In this document: positions 37,999-49,700 of the stretch, piece by piece
How the letters are laid out: each line of letters begins with the position of its first letter
Position numbering within the stretch: the stretch's first letter is position 1
Origin: Rotaria sp. Silwood1
Taxonomy: Eukaryota; Rotifera; Eurotatoria; Philodinida; Philodinidae
Reading direction: 5' to 3'
DNA: 64,000 nucleotides
NCBI GenBank assembly: GCA_905250075.1
Contig: CAJNOP010000698.1
Span: 1 to 64,000 of the forward strand
Program-made: the position numbers and the translations under genes
Notes under the pieces: generated by a model
Database searches by the model: none
Seen by the model: only the letters and a program-made list of their open reading frames with translations
Told to the model about the DNA's origin: nothing

Positions 37999-40900
37999 AA
38001 CGATGAAACAAACAACAGCAATGTGAACAATGAAAAAGAAATTCTTTGTGTAAAACAATAAAACATCGACTTGTTTGAAATAGATTTTTTTTTTTTTTTG
38101 TTTGGGATTTTGTTTTTGTATTGAAATTTAAAAAAAGAAATGTGTTAAAGACGACGATAATGAAAAACTTTTTTTACATGCTCAGAAACAAACATCGAAT
38201 TTAATCGATGATCTAAAATGAATAAAATAAAAATCATTTTTGTGTAATCAATAAATTATTCAAATAAATCGTACAAAGAAAAAAAAAAAGAAGGAATAGA
38301 AAAATGTTTATAAAAGAAAAAAATTCTAATGTTACAAATAACATAAAATAAGTCAGATTACTAAAATACTTTTTTTTTTTTTTCGAGATAATATTATATG
38401 TTCTTGCTTTCAATATAAAATCTCAAACATATATATATGTAAAAAGGTTATGGGAACACAAAAAAAAAAAAAAAATTATTTTTAGTAAAAGAAAAAACAA
38501 CAAATTACTAAAATCTTCTAGACATGTCTGATAGAGGAAAAAAACATATTTAATCGTTCTTTACCAATATAGTATATTATTAATAGTTAAGCTAGATTTT
38601 TTAGAATAAACAATTTAATTGAAAAGTACGAAAGATAAAATTGATTATTAACACTTAAACAAATTCAATTTCTCTATGTATAAATATATATTCATCTTAT
38701 TCATTCTTACCTCTATCAATTGATATGTCAGACGAATGGAAATTATTGCTTTTATTTCAATTTTACTTTCTAATGTCCATCTGTTTTTAATAATAAAATA
38801 TGAACAGATATACTTTTTTTTTTGATTAGAATATCTGTATATATATCATAGAAGATAATAAAAATAAGAATTTGTATTATGTCTATATTTTCTCAGGTGT
38901 TCATCTCGCTTCGTGTTACATTTTTGTTTTTTTTGGCAATAAAAAAAAAAAGAAAAGAAGTTTAGTTAGTCTAACAGTAAACGGAGTAAGTGACTATGAG
39001 TAACAGCGAACACGACGAGACGAGTGACAAAACGGGAGAAGCAAGCATACAACACAGTTAGACACAGACGTCTATTTTATTTTCTTCTTTCTCTCTTCTC
39101 AGTCGATTTGCTCTCTCTCTCTCTTTGTGTCTCTCGAGCGCTGTCTAGCCATCGCCGACGTTTTTTTTTTCATGTATTGTGTATGTGTCTGAATCTCTTG
39201 ATTTTTTTTCTCTCCGTTCTTCTTGCGTTTCGCGTCTGTCTGCTTTGTATATGTGTCTATATGTGTGTGTGTTCTGGGTATCTTGTGATGATATAATGTA
39301 TAATCATCATCATCTTTCTCTTTTTTTCGATGCACTGCTGAGTATGTCTCGTCATGTCTATTTCCGTTATCGACAAAATACACCAGACAAACTCCATCAC
39401 AATTGACTCCAGTTGTTGTTCAATGAATGATCAGAGTAATTTAAAAAAAAAAAAGAAAGAACCTATTGGATTCGACAATGACGCGCACTAGGAGAATGAA
39501 GAGGATGATGCCGATGAAATATCTATGATAAGTGATAGCAAAGATAAATAGACACACACACAATCAAAAAAAGAAAAGAGACGAACCACATTTTCTTTTT
39601 ATCAAGTCTAGTTGACTTTGAGATATAAAATTTGTTTTCTTTTTTTTTTTGTTTTGTTTCAATTCATAGATCAAGATTTTCGTTTGACCTAGATATTGTA
39701 ATCAGTTAAAAATTTGATTTCTTTTTTTTATCTTTCAAGGTTCGATCAACAATATTCTTTTTTTTATTCTTTTATATAATAAAATAGAACGAATAAATAA
39801 ATAAATAAATGATTCATTTTATGATATGCTCTTGATCATAAATATATATTTTGTCTTTTTTTCATGTTGTCATTATTCAAACTAGACGAAATAGTAACAA
39901 ATATAAGGGTCATCGTGATCGTAGACATGATTACAAGTAGAAACGAGAAAAAAAAAAAGAAAAGAGGCGGAAATAGTATCTGAAAATATTGGCTTGTTAG
40001 ATTTTCTTCATCATAAAGAAGACGAGATAATTATCAATTGATGCATTTTTTTTTTTTTTATGTTTCTTTAATAGTGATGTTTTGTTTTGACTCTACTTTT
40101 TAAAAAAGAACTAATATACAATATAATAACTGACATTATTCGAGAGAAAAATTTGATTTACATTAACGCATATTATTTTTTTATATTCTCTGGTTATTAT
40201 GACCTTTTCAGATCTGATGATAGAATAACACCAAAAGCAAAACAAAACAAAAAAAATTTAATTTATCGTATCTATATGGTCTTGTCAAATAACAAAGATT
40301 TTTATCAATAAATCATATCATTGCCTTTTTCGGTTTTTATATATATATATATATAGAAAATATCGACAACATCTGTTTAAATACCCATAACACTAGCCCT
40401 TAGATTTTGCTTATATGATAGAAAAAAATAGTATAAGCTAGAATAAGTTATTTAATCATAATAGCTAAAATTTCAATTTAATTATGTACTAAGTTGAAAT
40501 GATAGCTAGAACTTATTTTTTGTTCTTGTCTTATGTTATTATTTGTCTGAAAGTTTTGCTATGTTACACTATCTAAAATATAAACGACATATTGAGATTA
40601 TTTATTCAAACTGAAATTTGAAGAATCATTATTGATTTAATGTATATTACTAGACAGACACTATATTAAAAAGTAAAAAAAACCTTTTTTTTTTTTCTAA
40701 GTACTTAATACAGAATGACTATATACGGGAACATTTGAATGCTTCTCAAATTCTTCATACATTTAAGCGCTTAAGAGCACTATTTTTCATTCTGAAAAAA
40801 AAAAAGAAAAAAGATTCGTAGACATTTCTTACTTATTTCTTATTTATTTGACACTTGACATTTTCTCTGCCATCTATCATGTCTACCTACAGACAGAAAC

Positions 40901-41386
40901 ACAATCATAGAACAATTCTACATAACTCGTACGATTCACATGAAAGAAAAAGGAGATGAAAATGGAATATAATTTAATATATATAAACGCATTTGTATAT
41001 GCTTCTTTCGTCATCATTCGATTTACTCACTTTGTATATATATATATATCTAGTCAGACAGGCTAAATACAAACATGTAACTACTAGTCGTCGCCGCCAT
41101 CGACGCGCTGTCTAGACTGTGACGTAATTTATATTGAGTGGATGAATACGTTGGAGGAGAAAAAGAACAAGAGGAAGAAGAACAGAGAAGTTAAAATGGT
41201 TAATACTTCAGTAGTCTGTCTTGTCTCTTTTTCTTTTTCCTAGTTAGAATGCAAAGAAAAAGAAAAATATAAGTCATTTCATCAGCAAAAGTGACTAATG
41301 TCATATAAAATATTTAATATAAAACTTCATAGAAATAAGTGCAATTATAAAGAAAAAAGAAGAAAAAATAAATATTGAAGAAAAAG
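37999..41386. other. Intergenic, 5' flank, AT- and CT-rich
   Basis: About 3.4 kb upstream of the minus-strand gene. Around 39060-39300 there is a pyrimidine-rich stretch with TCTC and TGTGTG repeats, which gives chance open frames on both strands. A TA microsatellite lies near 40340 and another near 41036. No gene is supported. Confidence 0.5.
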
Positions 41387-41491
41387 TCACACATCAATAT
41401 TTTCCTTTTTGAATCTATTTTTAGGTACATGTATACCAAAAGGTTCATGTTCTTTTTTTTTTATATCCCAAGGTTTTTGATTAATATACAT
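41387..41491 (-). CDS. Possible terminal exon or micro-gene, 34 codons
   Basis: ATG at 41491, stop at 41387: MYINQKPWDIKKKEHEPFGI and HVPKNRFKKENIDV. The composition (Trp, Pro, His, Gly) is unlike the chance frames around it. The open frame continues upstream in phase through a poly-T tract to an acceptor-like TTTGTAG near 41580, followed by FQTPYNN. It may be the last exon of a small minus-strand gene, but I could not find the upstream exons. Short Pro/Trp-rich proteins of this sort occur among ciliary microtubule inner proteins; that is only a guess. Confidence 0.3.
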   Translation of the reverse strand: MYINQKPWDIKKKEHEPFGIHVPKNRFKKENIDV

Positions 41492-42262
41492 TGTAACACA
41501 TTTACAAAAAAAAAAAATTTTATTGAAAAATATGAATAATTTTATATAATTTACATTATTATAAGGTGTTTGAAATTCTACAAAAAAAAATGATTAGTGT
41601 AGTATTTGTTTAAATATTATGTTATCATCTTGTTGAATACTTGCTTTTTTTTTTTCTTATATTCTATACTGTTTAATAAATTTGAAAGTATGTGAAATAA
41701 ATAAAACAAAACTATTGTAACTGTGTAAAAATCTGGATATTTTCAAACAAATATGTCTAATCACATTTATTTCTTTAACTTGAATATTTTTTCTTTATTT
41801 ATCACAATACTTAACAAAAATAAACTCATATTAGATACGTGAAAGAAAAACACAATATATCTCCGAATAAATATAAAGATTTCCCAAATGTTTTATTCTC
41901 TAACGTGTCAATATGTAATAAATAATCAATATAAACTTATATTATCGATTTCTTTTGTTTTTGAATCATTGACAATGGCCTTGTAAAACCACAAAGACGC
42001 CTTTTTTTTTTTTAATAAATAATATAGCTAATTGATTTTTTTTTCTTCTATGCTATACATTTGTCTACTAAATATTTTTACGATTAACCTTGAATTGAAC
42101 AGGTTAGACAGAGCCCAAAAAAAAAAAAATGAGTCTACGAAAAAAAAAAGGAGAAAAAAAAACTCAAGCTAGCGCATGCCAATTATCAAGGGATTGAAGT
42201 GAACAAGCAATGGATTCTAGTAGATCTAACCTACATTTGCATATGATCGTGCACAAAAAAAA

Positions 42263-45200
42263 ATGCATTTCATATACTTATGTTTAATATTTCTGTTTGA
42301 TTTAATCATTAAATTTACAAATGGTATTACAGAAAATCGTTCTAATAGTCAAATATTTTCATGGAGTAAAAGATTCAAAAAAAAATAAAAACAGCAAAAT
42401 TAATTTTTGTTTTTCTTTTAAGGTTGTTATTTAAAAAGTCAACGTCGATTAGAATGTCGAAATTTATTTAATTTTTATTTTTCATCATATACATTATGTG
42501 GAAATGATAATCGTTTATTAATACGTCAAAATATTGATGAATTATATATTTATAATGATTATAATTGTTTTGATCATTTATATCAATGTTATTTTGAATT
42601 TGATTCAACATGGTTAATATGTTTAAATTCATTAAAAAAATTAGTTATTGAAAATTTAAGTTTTATTATACGAAATAATGATGATTCAAAAAATAAAATA
42701 TCTATTGATTATCTTAAAATAGTTAATACACATGGTAGTATAACAGAAATGTTTAAATTTTTTCAATTTTCAAATCGTTCAAGTATTTATATACAAAATC
42801 CACATCCAAGATGGTCAGGAATGGATTTATATGCAATTTATTCTCAATATTCATCTGTTAGATTTAAACAATTATGGATTAATGTTCTTGATTGGTATCC
42901 AATTATTTATTTGAGATATGATCAACAAATAGCTATTCAACAATGGTTACGTCAAATTCCATGTATGTTAATTATATGTTATTTATTACAACTTTTTATA
43001 AAAATAGATTATAAAAAAAAATCTGCGCATTTATGACCTCGAAAAAAAAAACAACATATTATGTTCACTATTTTAACACTTAAGCTTTTGTTTGAATTTT
43101 CAAAAAGGACAAAAGAAAAAAGAAAAAAACAATAACCTAGAAAGCAAAAATCAACCTGTATAAAGAGTTCTTTTTTAGAATAGAATGACAAAAGGTCATT
43201 TACGTACGTTTTTATATTTTAACGCACTTTTTAATAATAATCAATATTGATTAACGATAAAGTTTTTATTAAAATTCTTAAACACCCCTTTTTTTTTCAA
43301 ATTGTACTTAAAAAAGAAAAATACAATGATCATTCATCACGTACATTATATATAAGATTAGAAAAAAGTGGAAATTCTAGATATATAACCCATATAATTA
43401 AACTAAAAAATATACTCAAATTACATAGAAAAAAATAAATATTGAAGTTCTACTATATTTTTATTTTACAAACTCATCTTTAATCATAGTACATTACATC
43501 TGAGTGATTGTTGTCCTTATCAGCGTATTCATATATATTTTATTGTAATTGAACAAATCTTCTACAAACGAACTACATACTATACAAAAAATATTTATGC
43601 TAACGATAAGATCTAATATATTTTGTAGAGAATTTTTGTTTTACAATGATATCTATATCATCCAATCTCGATAAATGCTTAAGATCTAATCAAAATACTT
43701 CATAATTATTCAGTGAAAAGGTTATTTTTTAATATTTCTTAAATTAACTAATCTAGTTTAGATAGAACACAAAAAAGCTTTTAGGTGTGATATCATATCC
43801 AAAAAAAAAAAAAAGTTGATTGAAATTTCTCATTTCTTTTATGTATAGGTGTTATTGAACTTGTTTACGTTACCTTAATAATGTTTTCGTAAATAAAACT
43901 CTGAGGATTCATAATTCCCTTGTACCGCAAAGGAAATCATACTATTGACGTGTAATTCTCGAGAGTTTAGTATTTCATACAAGACTTATATTAAGATAAT
44001 GTAAACAACTCTAATAATATCTATGCTAAAGAAAATGAATTATTTCAATCAATAGACTATTATATCTGAAAAGAATTAATTGCATCAATGTCCTACGAAC
44101 ATAACTGATTCTCTTGTATAAAAGAAAAACATTTGCATCGAATACTCAAGCAGACAAAAATTTGAAAAAAAAAGCGCACAAAAAGGAACCGCAATTGTGA
44201 GCCATTCATGCTAATTATTAAAACGCATGATATTATCACTTTTAGAGTGTTGAAACGATCAAAAACTCGTATTTTGGAGCGTTTAAACGCTAACAATACG
44301 AGGTTTTTGATCGTTTTAACGCTCTAAAAGTAATAATATCATGCGTTTTAATAATTAACATGAATCAGAGATGGACAAAATCGCACTGCGCCTCCCCGCG
44401 CCACTGCTCGCGCCTAGGCGCTACGCACATCTCTGTCTCTCTTTGCTCTACCAATCAGTTTCTCAAACTCCACCGAATACCGGGATGCTCTAGCCATGCG
44501 CTCATCGAAGCTCAGACTAATGTAGCGTAGGCGTGAGCAACGGCGTGGGGAGGCGCGGTGCGACTTTGTCCATCTCTGGCATGAATGGCTCACAATTACG
44601 GTTTTCTTTTACACGTTTTTCCAAATTTTTGTCTGCTTAGCGAGTGGTTACACCACTATAAACGCATAAATACATTAATGATTATATCTCAAATTGTGCA
44701 TCATTCATAGAGATTTGAAGATATAGGTTTTATCTTCTACAAAAAGTTCACTACTAGATTTTGATGTCAACATGGTATATATATTCGACAAAATTGTTTT
44801 TTTTTTATTAATTCAACCCTGATACGCCACCTGGGGTCCGCCTGAACCCCAACTAATTTCATTTAAGTGTTATTCACACACAACGTCAGACCAAATCCCG
44901 TCTCTCTAGATATGCTCTAGTGAAGATTAGTACTAATATGCCGCTGACGTCAGCTGTTAGTCATGACTAGTTACTTACGTGATAACCTATCTCGAAGTAC
45001 GTGTGAACGCTTGCTGTCCATCCGCACCCCACTGAAATTTCTTTTAATGTTTTGTAACCTGAGATAGGGTCTTGTCCTTCCATGGACACTTTAGGAACAT
45101 CTAGTAGAGTACGCTGGTAACAACAATCAATCAAATTAAGTTTCTGTTCTGTTTGTTCTTCTTAGAGATAAGTTTCCTTCAGAACTATTATAGCTCTATT

Positions 45201-46785
45201 AGAAAACAATGGCAATGTAGTATATTGTTTCCATTTTATCAGACTGGGGTCCGTACGGACCTCCGGTGGTCAACAAGTGGTGATAGTCCGAAAGGTGGAC
45301 GTTTCAGAGTTAAGTCTATTCTAAAAACTTCTTAACAAAGATATGAAAATAATCTATTCTTCTAAATGCTAGGATCGAGTTTTCGAAATACTATGAAAAA
45401 GAAAAAAAAAGTTTTTTTTTTTAAGGCCTTCATATTGAATTAGGTGATTGTAGATCATATCATTATGATATGATATATTTACGTGATGTATTTGATTTAC
45501 GACAAGAAAATTCTAATGAATTATATTGTACTATTAATCAAAATACAGAACATTCTCATTGGACACAAGTTCCTGCATTAAATTATAATTATAAAAAACC
45601 AATACGAACATTATCTAAATTATTATCATTAAAAGAATTACAAGAAAATTGTTTTGATCAATTTACAAAAAGTAATTTTCTTATAATTAAAACAAAAATA
45701 AAAATAAAAATCAATTATTTAATTTTTTTATTTTAGAACAATATACAATTAATTCTTATACTGATCTTCAAGAATTTTATTCATATTTTCATATATATGA
45801 ATCATATACAATACCATTATGGACAATATATCCATATGCAACATTACCAAACTTACCAATAAGTTCAACAAGAAAAACATCAACAATATTATTTAATAAT
45901 CAATCAATATATCCATCTAAAATAGATTATATAAATATATATGAATATGGATTATTATTTAATCAAACACGTTGGTTATCATCTATAGAAACATATCCTG
46001 ATGGTAGATTTATAATAATTGATAATCGTAATCAACAATTATTATTACTTAATGAAAATGGTACATATATAATTGATTTAACAACAATATATTTTCATCA
46101 AATACAATTAAAAATACATGAACAATATTCACAATCAACTATTAATAATGCTTATTCATATTCACAAATATATATTGATCAAGATGGTTATAGTTATTTA
46201 ATATCAAAACTTGCTTATTTTATTTATATATTTACACCTGATAATCGTCTTATACGTTATCTTACACCACAATTATTAAGTATATCTATTATACGTAGTG
46301 ATTGTTTAGCTATAACTTATACGGGTTTAATTTATATATGTGATGATACATATAGAGTTATAAGAATTTATACACGTATGGGTGTTCCTCAACGAACAAT
46401 ACGTTTAAATTATTTACCATTAAAATTATTCATTAGAAATAATCGATTATTTACTTATTCAATGGAACAAACTGCTAATATTCAAATGTATACACTACTT
46501 GGTATACATATTCGTACATTATCAATGTGTTCTTATAGACTACCAACAGAAGTAGTCTGGTTTCGTGGCAAATATTTTCTAACATGTGGTATATATCTAT
46601 TTGTTTTAGATGAACAAGGTGAACAAATAGCTGAACATAGTCTTCATACATTACTCGATTATTCAAATACATCATTAATAATAAATGATTTTGCACTCAA
46701 TAAAAATGGTCTTTTTCTTGTTATATTTCGTCGTAATGGTACATTATTCAATCGTTATTGGATTATTCGACCAACGACTGTCTAA
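42263..46785 (+). CDS. Secreted protein with beta-propeller-like C-terminal half
   Basis: Exons 42263-42365, 42423-42962, 45426-45671 and 45737-46785; all junctions are phase 1 and the total is 645 aa. A signal peptide opens the protein (MHFIYLCLIFLFDLIIKF). The N-terminal region has several Cys (SCYLKSQRRLEC, TLCGN, YNCFDHLYQCYF), consistent with an extracellular fold. The C-terminal ~350 residues are a run of short beta-like blades with turn motifs such as YPDGRFIIIDNRNQQLLLL, IDQDGYSYLI and LDEQGEQIAEH, the spacing seen in NHL/YVTN-type propellers. I recognise the architecture but not the family. Intron 2 is 2,463 bp and contains a palindromic element with an hAT MITE inside it, which explains why the gene looks split. 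No second hydrophobic helix, so probably secreted rather than anchored. Confidence 0.8.
44148..44638. repeat. Palindromic fold-back element in intron 2, interrupted by a hAT MITE
   Basis: The arms begin AAGCAGACAAAAATTTG and end with its reverse complement. The palindrome runs through GAGCCATTCATG, AAAACGCATGATATTA and GATCAAAAACTCGTATT to a centre near 44283. Without the 213-bp insertion and one target copy the element was about 270 bp. The repeated AACG/CGTTT motifs resemble the element at 12612-12746. No target duplication identified. Confidence 0.75.
44366..44578. mobile_element. hAT-type MITE inserted in the palindrome
   Basis: Inverted ends CAGAGATGGACAAAATCGCA and CAGAGATGGACAAAGTCGCA. 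The flanks ACATGAAT (44358-44365) and GCATGAAT (44579-44586) match at 7 of 8. The interior is GC-rich (GCGCCTCCCC, GGCGTGAGC). The CAGAGATG start is shared with the 19212-19640 element in Nav. 213 bp, non-coding. Confidence 0.85.
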
Positions 46786-47446
46786 AAATATAATTTCGAA
46801 AAAAAACAAAACAAAAAAAGCAAAAAACAAAAATTGAACTTCTTTTCTTTGTTTTTTTTTTTTAATGTTCCGGTCATATTAAAATAGATTATTAAGTAAT
46901 ATATATATATATAACGTATATGGATGTCGTTTTTTCTTTTTTTTTTAATCTTTATTACAGACGATCGTATATAGGAGAAAGACGCAAAAAAAAAGTAAAA
47001 AGAGAAACCATGGCACCGTGTGCTTATATCTGACAAAAAAAAGAAAAAAAAAACATGGTAACCGGCACAGTTTTCTGAGAATAAACGATCTGACATAATA
47101 GGAAAGTGTGAGACACAAAAAGAAAAATAGATGATATCACGTTGCTGTACACACACACACAAAAAAAAAGCGTAAAAGAAGAAATCTTAGCTGTTAATAC
47201 ACCACCGGTGAGAAAGATACCATCATCATATACTCAAAGGACAAAAAAAAAAAAAAAAAGAAGAATCAAAGCAACGCACATACACACACACACTACTGAA
47301 AAGGCGCGATATCGACTTAGAAGTTGTTGTTTTTTTTTTCTCGTTGGATAGAAGAGAGACCTGAGCAAAAAAAAAAAAGAATTATAGGAAGATACTTTTT
47401 GTTTTTAATGAGTCGAAACGCGAGAAACAAAATATATATATATATA
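46786..47446. other. Intergenic between convergent genes
   Basis: 660 bp between the propeller-protein and Boule-like stop codons. It contains the two 3' UTRs, poly-A/T tracts and CA repeats. No gene. Confidence 0.5.
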
Positions 47447-48682
47447 TCAATATTCGCTTGTCATGGATACATCATTGATTGTTGTCGTTGGTGGTTGATA
47501 TTGTGCTGGAATTGGTGGTGGTCCCATTGAATAAACATACGGAGGTGGAACATAAGCATGCTAAAAAAAAAAGGAAAGTATTCTTCGATTATTTTAATAA
47601 ATTAATCACATACACCATTAATTATATGTCCATTTGGTTGATGAGTAGGTGTTTGTGTATAAAATGTTGGATAGAAAGATGGTGGTAATTGCTAAAAAAT
47701 ATATATATATATATTTTATTTAATATTGATTTTTTATTTTTTGTTACCGGATGATGCGGAGGTGTTGGACCTTGAGGTATAATATAAGTACCAGCCATGG
47801 GAACAAATGGCATCTGAATATTTATGATTAATTTTTATAAAAAAAAAATTTTTTTTTTTCATTATTCTTACATTTGCTTGTACAGGTACAAATATTGGTG
47901 GATAAACAGCATGTGGAGTTGACATTGGCTGTTGTTGATGATGATGATGATGATGATATGGTGTTGATGATTGTTGTTGAGATAATCCATTTAATGCTAT
48001 TCGTGAAGGTGTTTGTGGTGGTGTTACAACCGAACCATTCGTTGAATAGTAAGATGTAGGACCTAATATACATAATAATATTTACGATATTATACTAACA
48101 TGAGAATATATTCATCTGTTAAATGTAATACAAGACTTTATATTATGATTAAGAAAAGGATTTATGATGAAGAGAATAAGGAATACTTGAGTGTGTGTGT
48201 TTGTTTTAAACTTACTTGTTACTGATAGAATATTATTTTTTTTATAAGCAGGTGCTAAAATTATTGTATGATTTTTAAATATTAGTGGTGTAATATCATG
48301 TTGACGTAATATATCTAATGCAGTATTTTCATTAACAAATGAAATGAATGCAAAATGTCTAAAAACGATTGAAATCATTTTATTTCAAAAAACAAAATAA
48401 TGCAAATAAACATACGTATTTTCTTTTGCAATGATTTTTACATCATGTACAATACCATATGATTGAAAAAAATCTTCAATTTCAGCACTAGTTGTCTTAA
48501 AATAAAGAGAATAGAATGTTTTGTTTATTTGTTTATCTTACTTCACGTGGAAAATTTTTCATAAATAAACGATTAGCAATTAATTGATTTTGTCGTGGAA
48601 TTTTTGCATCATTTAATTTATTTATAAAATTAATATGTTCTTGACTCAGCGTTTTAGTGCCGGTCGTTTGATTTATATCCAT
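47447..48682 (-). CDS. boll: DAZ/Boule-like RNA-binding protein (single RRM)
   Basis: Seven exons: 48542-48682, 48416-48495, 48216-48358, 47872-48062, 47748-47813, 47614-47691, 47447-47560; 270 aa with all phases consistent. The ATG at 48682 (MDINQTTGTK) is chosen over an upstream in-frame ATG that gives a Lys/Phe/Cys low-complexity leader. One RRM at about 36-125: RNP2 is RLFMKNF, RNP1 is HFAFISFV, and the domain ends IILAPAYKKNN, close to the LNIAPAIKKQ that closes DAZ-family RRMs. IEDFFQSYGIVHDVKII also matches the family's FFSQYGSVKEVKI. The remainder is Gln/Pro/Tyr/His-rich, as in Boule. Family role: germ-cell translational control by binding mRNA 3' UTRs. RNP1 lacks the usual KGYGFVTF glycines, so it is a diverged member; another single-RRM family is the alternative. 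Confidence 0.75.
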
Positions 48683-49700
48683 TTTGACACAACAACAACA
48701 ATAACAATAATAAAAAGAAGAAGAAGAAAACAAAATAGAATGATAAAGTAGATTTAATCTAGAAAAGAATATATTTTCTTTCTTTTTCTTTTTTTGTTCG
48801 TCCGTCGTGAATCTTAATAATTTTAACAAAATGTTTGGTTAAAATACTAATCGAACTTTTATTCAATCATAAGATTTTTCTTTTTTTTCCATATAAATGC
48901 ATTAATGCTTTAAATTAATCTGATTGGTGATCCAATGAATAACTATTAAGGTCTATAGATATATATATATATTTTTTTTTAGTTCGTTGGTATATTTCTA
49001 GTATAAAAAAAAAAAAAGTGAATTCTTCTCATTAATATCGTTCCAATCGTAATTTTTTTTTGTCTTGATTTAAAAAAAAAAGAAACAAAACAACAAAATA
49101 AAATTATTTATTTCTGAGATATATTTTCATTATGATATAATATATATTAATATGAAAATATAAAAGAATTTCATCATATATTATCTTCTTGTTAATTATG
49201 GCTAGTTATTAAGTAATATTAAACGAAAAGAATAATAATCGATCTGATGTAAGTCATATTCATTTCTATAATAAGAAAAATATATTTCATTTATATTATT
49301 TAATATGAAAAAAAAACAAAAAATCTATGATATGTATTTAATTTAACCTGTAAAAACTGCGGACACCTACAAACATGACTAAAGCTACAAGTAAAAAAAA
49401 AAAGATAACGTTCGAAACGAATAACACTCATTCTGAGCTAAGCTTTTTATTTTCAACCGGAGTAAAATTCTGACACTTCATTACCACTATCTTTTACAAT
49501 CAAAATCACTATGAGGGTAACCACAACTATCCGTGGTTATTACAGGTAGTTGAGAAAACCTGATTCATATTGATTCGTTGATGTTCACTTTGGATTTTTT
49601 TCAACGATGATCGAATAATAAGGAAAATTTATTTTAGTCTGTTGTTATCTTAAGAAAATATTTAAATAATAGAATTTTTCTTTTTTTTTAGCCATCAAGA
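48683..49700. other. Head-to-head promoter region, Boule-like (-) and lingerer-like (+)
   Basis: About 1 kb separating two divergent RNA-related genes. The TTTTTTTTTAG at 49680-49690 just before the lingerer-like ATG is a likely acceptor, so that gene probably has a non-coding first exon in this region. No other feature seen. Confidence 0.5.

Noticed and set aside
39024-39383. Overlapping open frames on both strands
   Set aside because: Generated by TCTC/TGTG simple repeats; frames on both strands and no motif.
44817-45310. Possible element with GGGGTCCG motifs near both ends
   Set aside because: Motifs GATACGCCACCTGGGGTCCG and CTGGGGTCCGTACGG hint at a repeat, but orientation and ends are inconsistent and no target duplication was found.
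46782-47162. 126-codon open frame (-)
   Set aside because: Phe/Lys-rich, over poly-A/T 3' UTR sequence between convergent genes.
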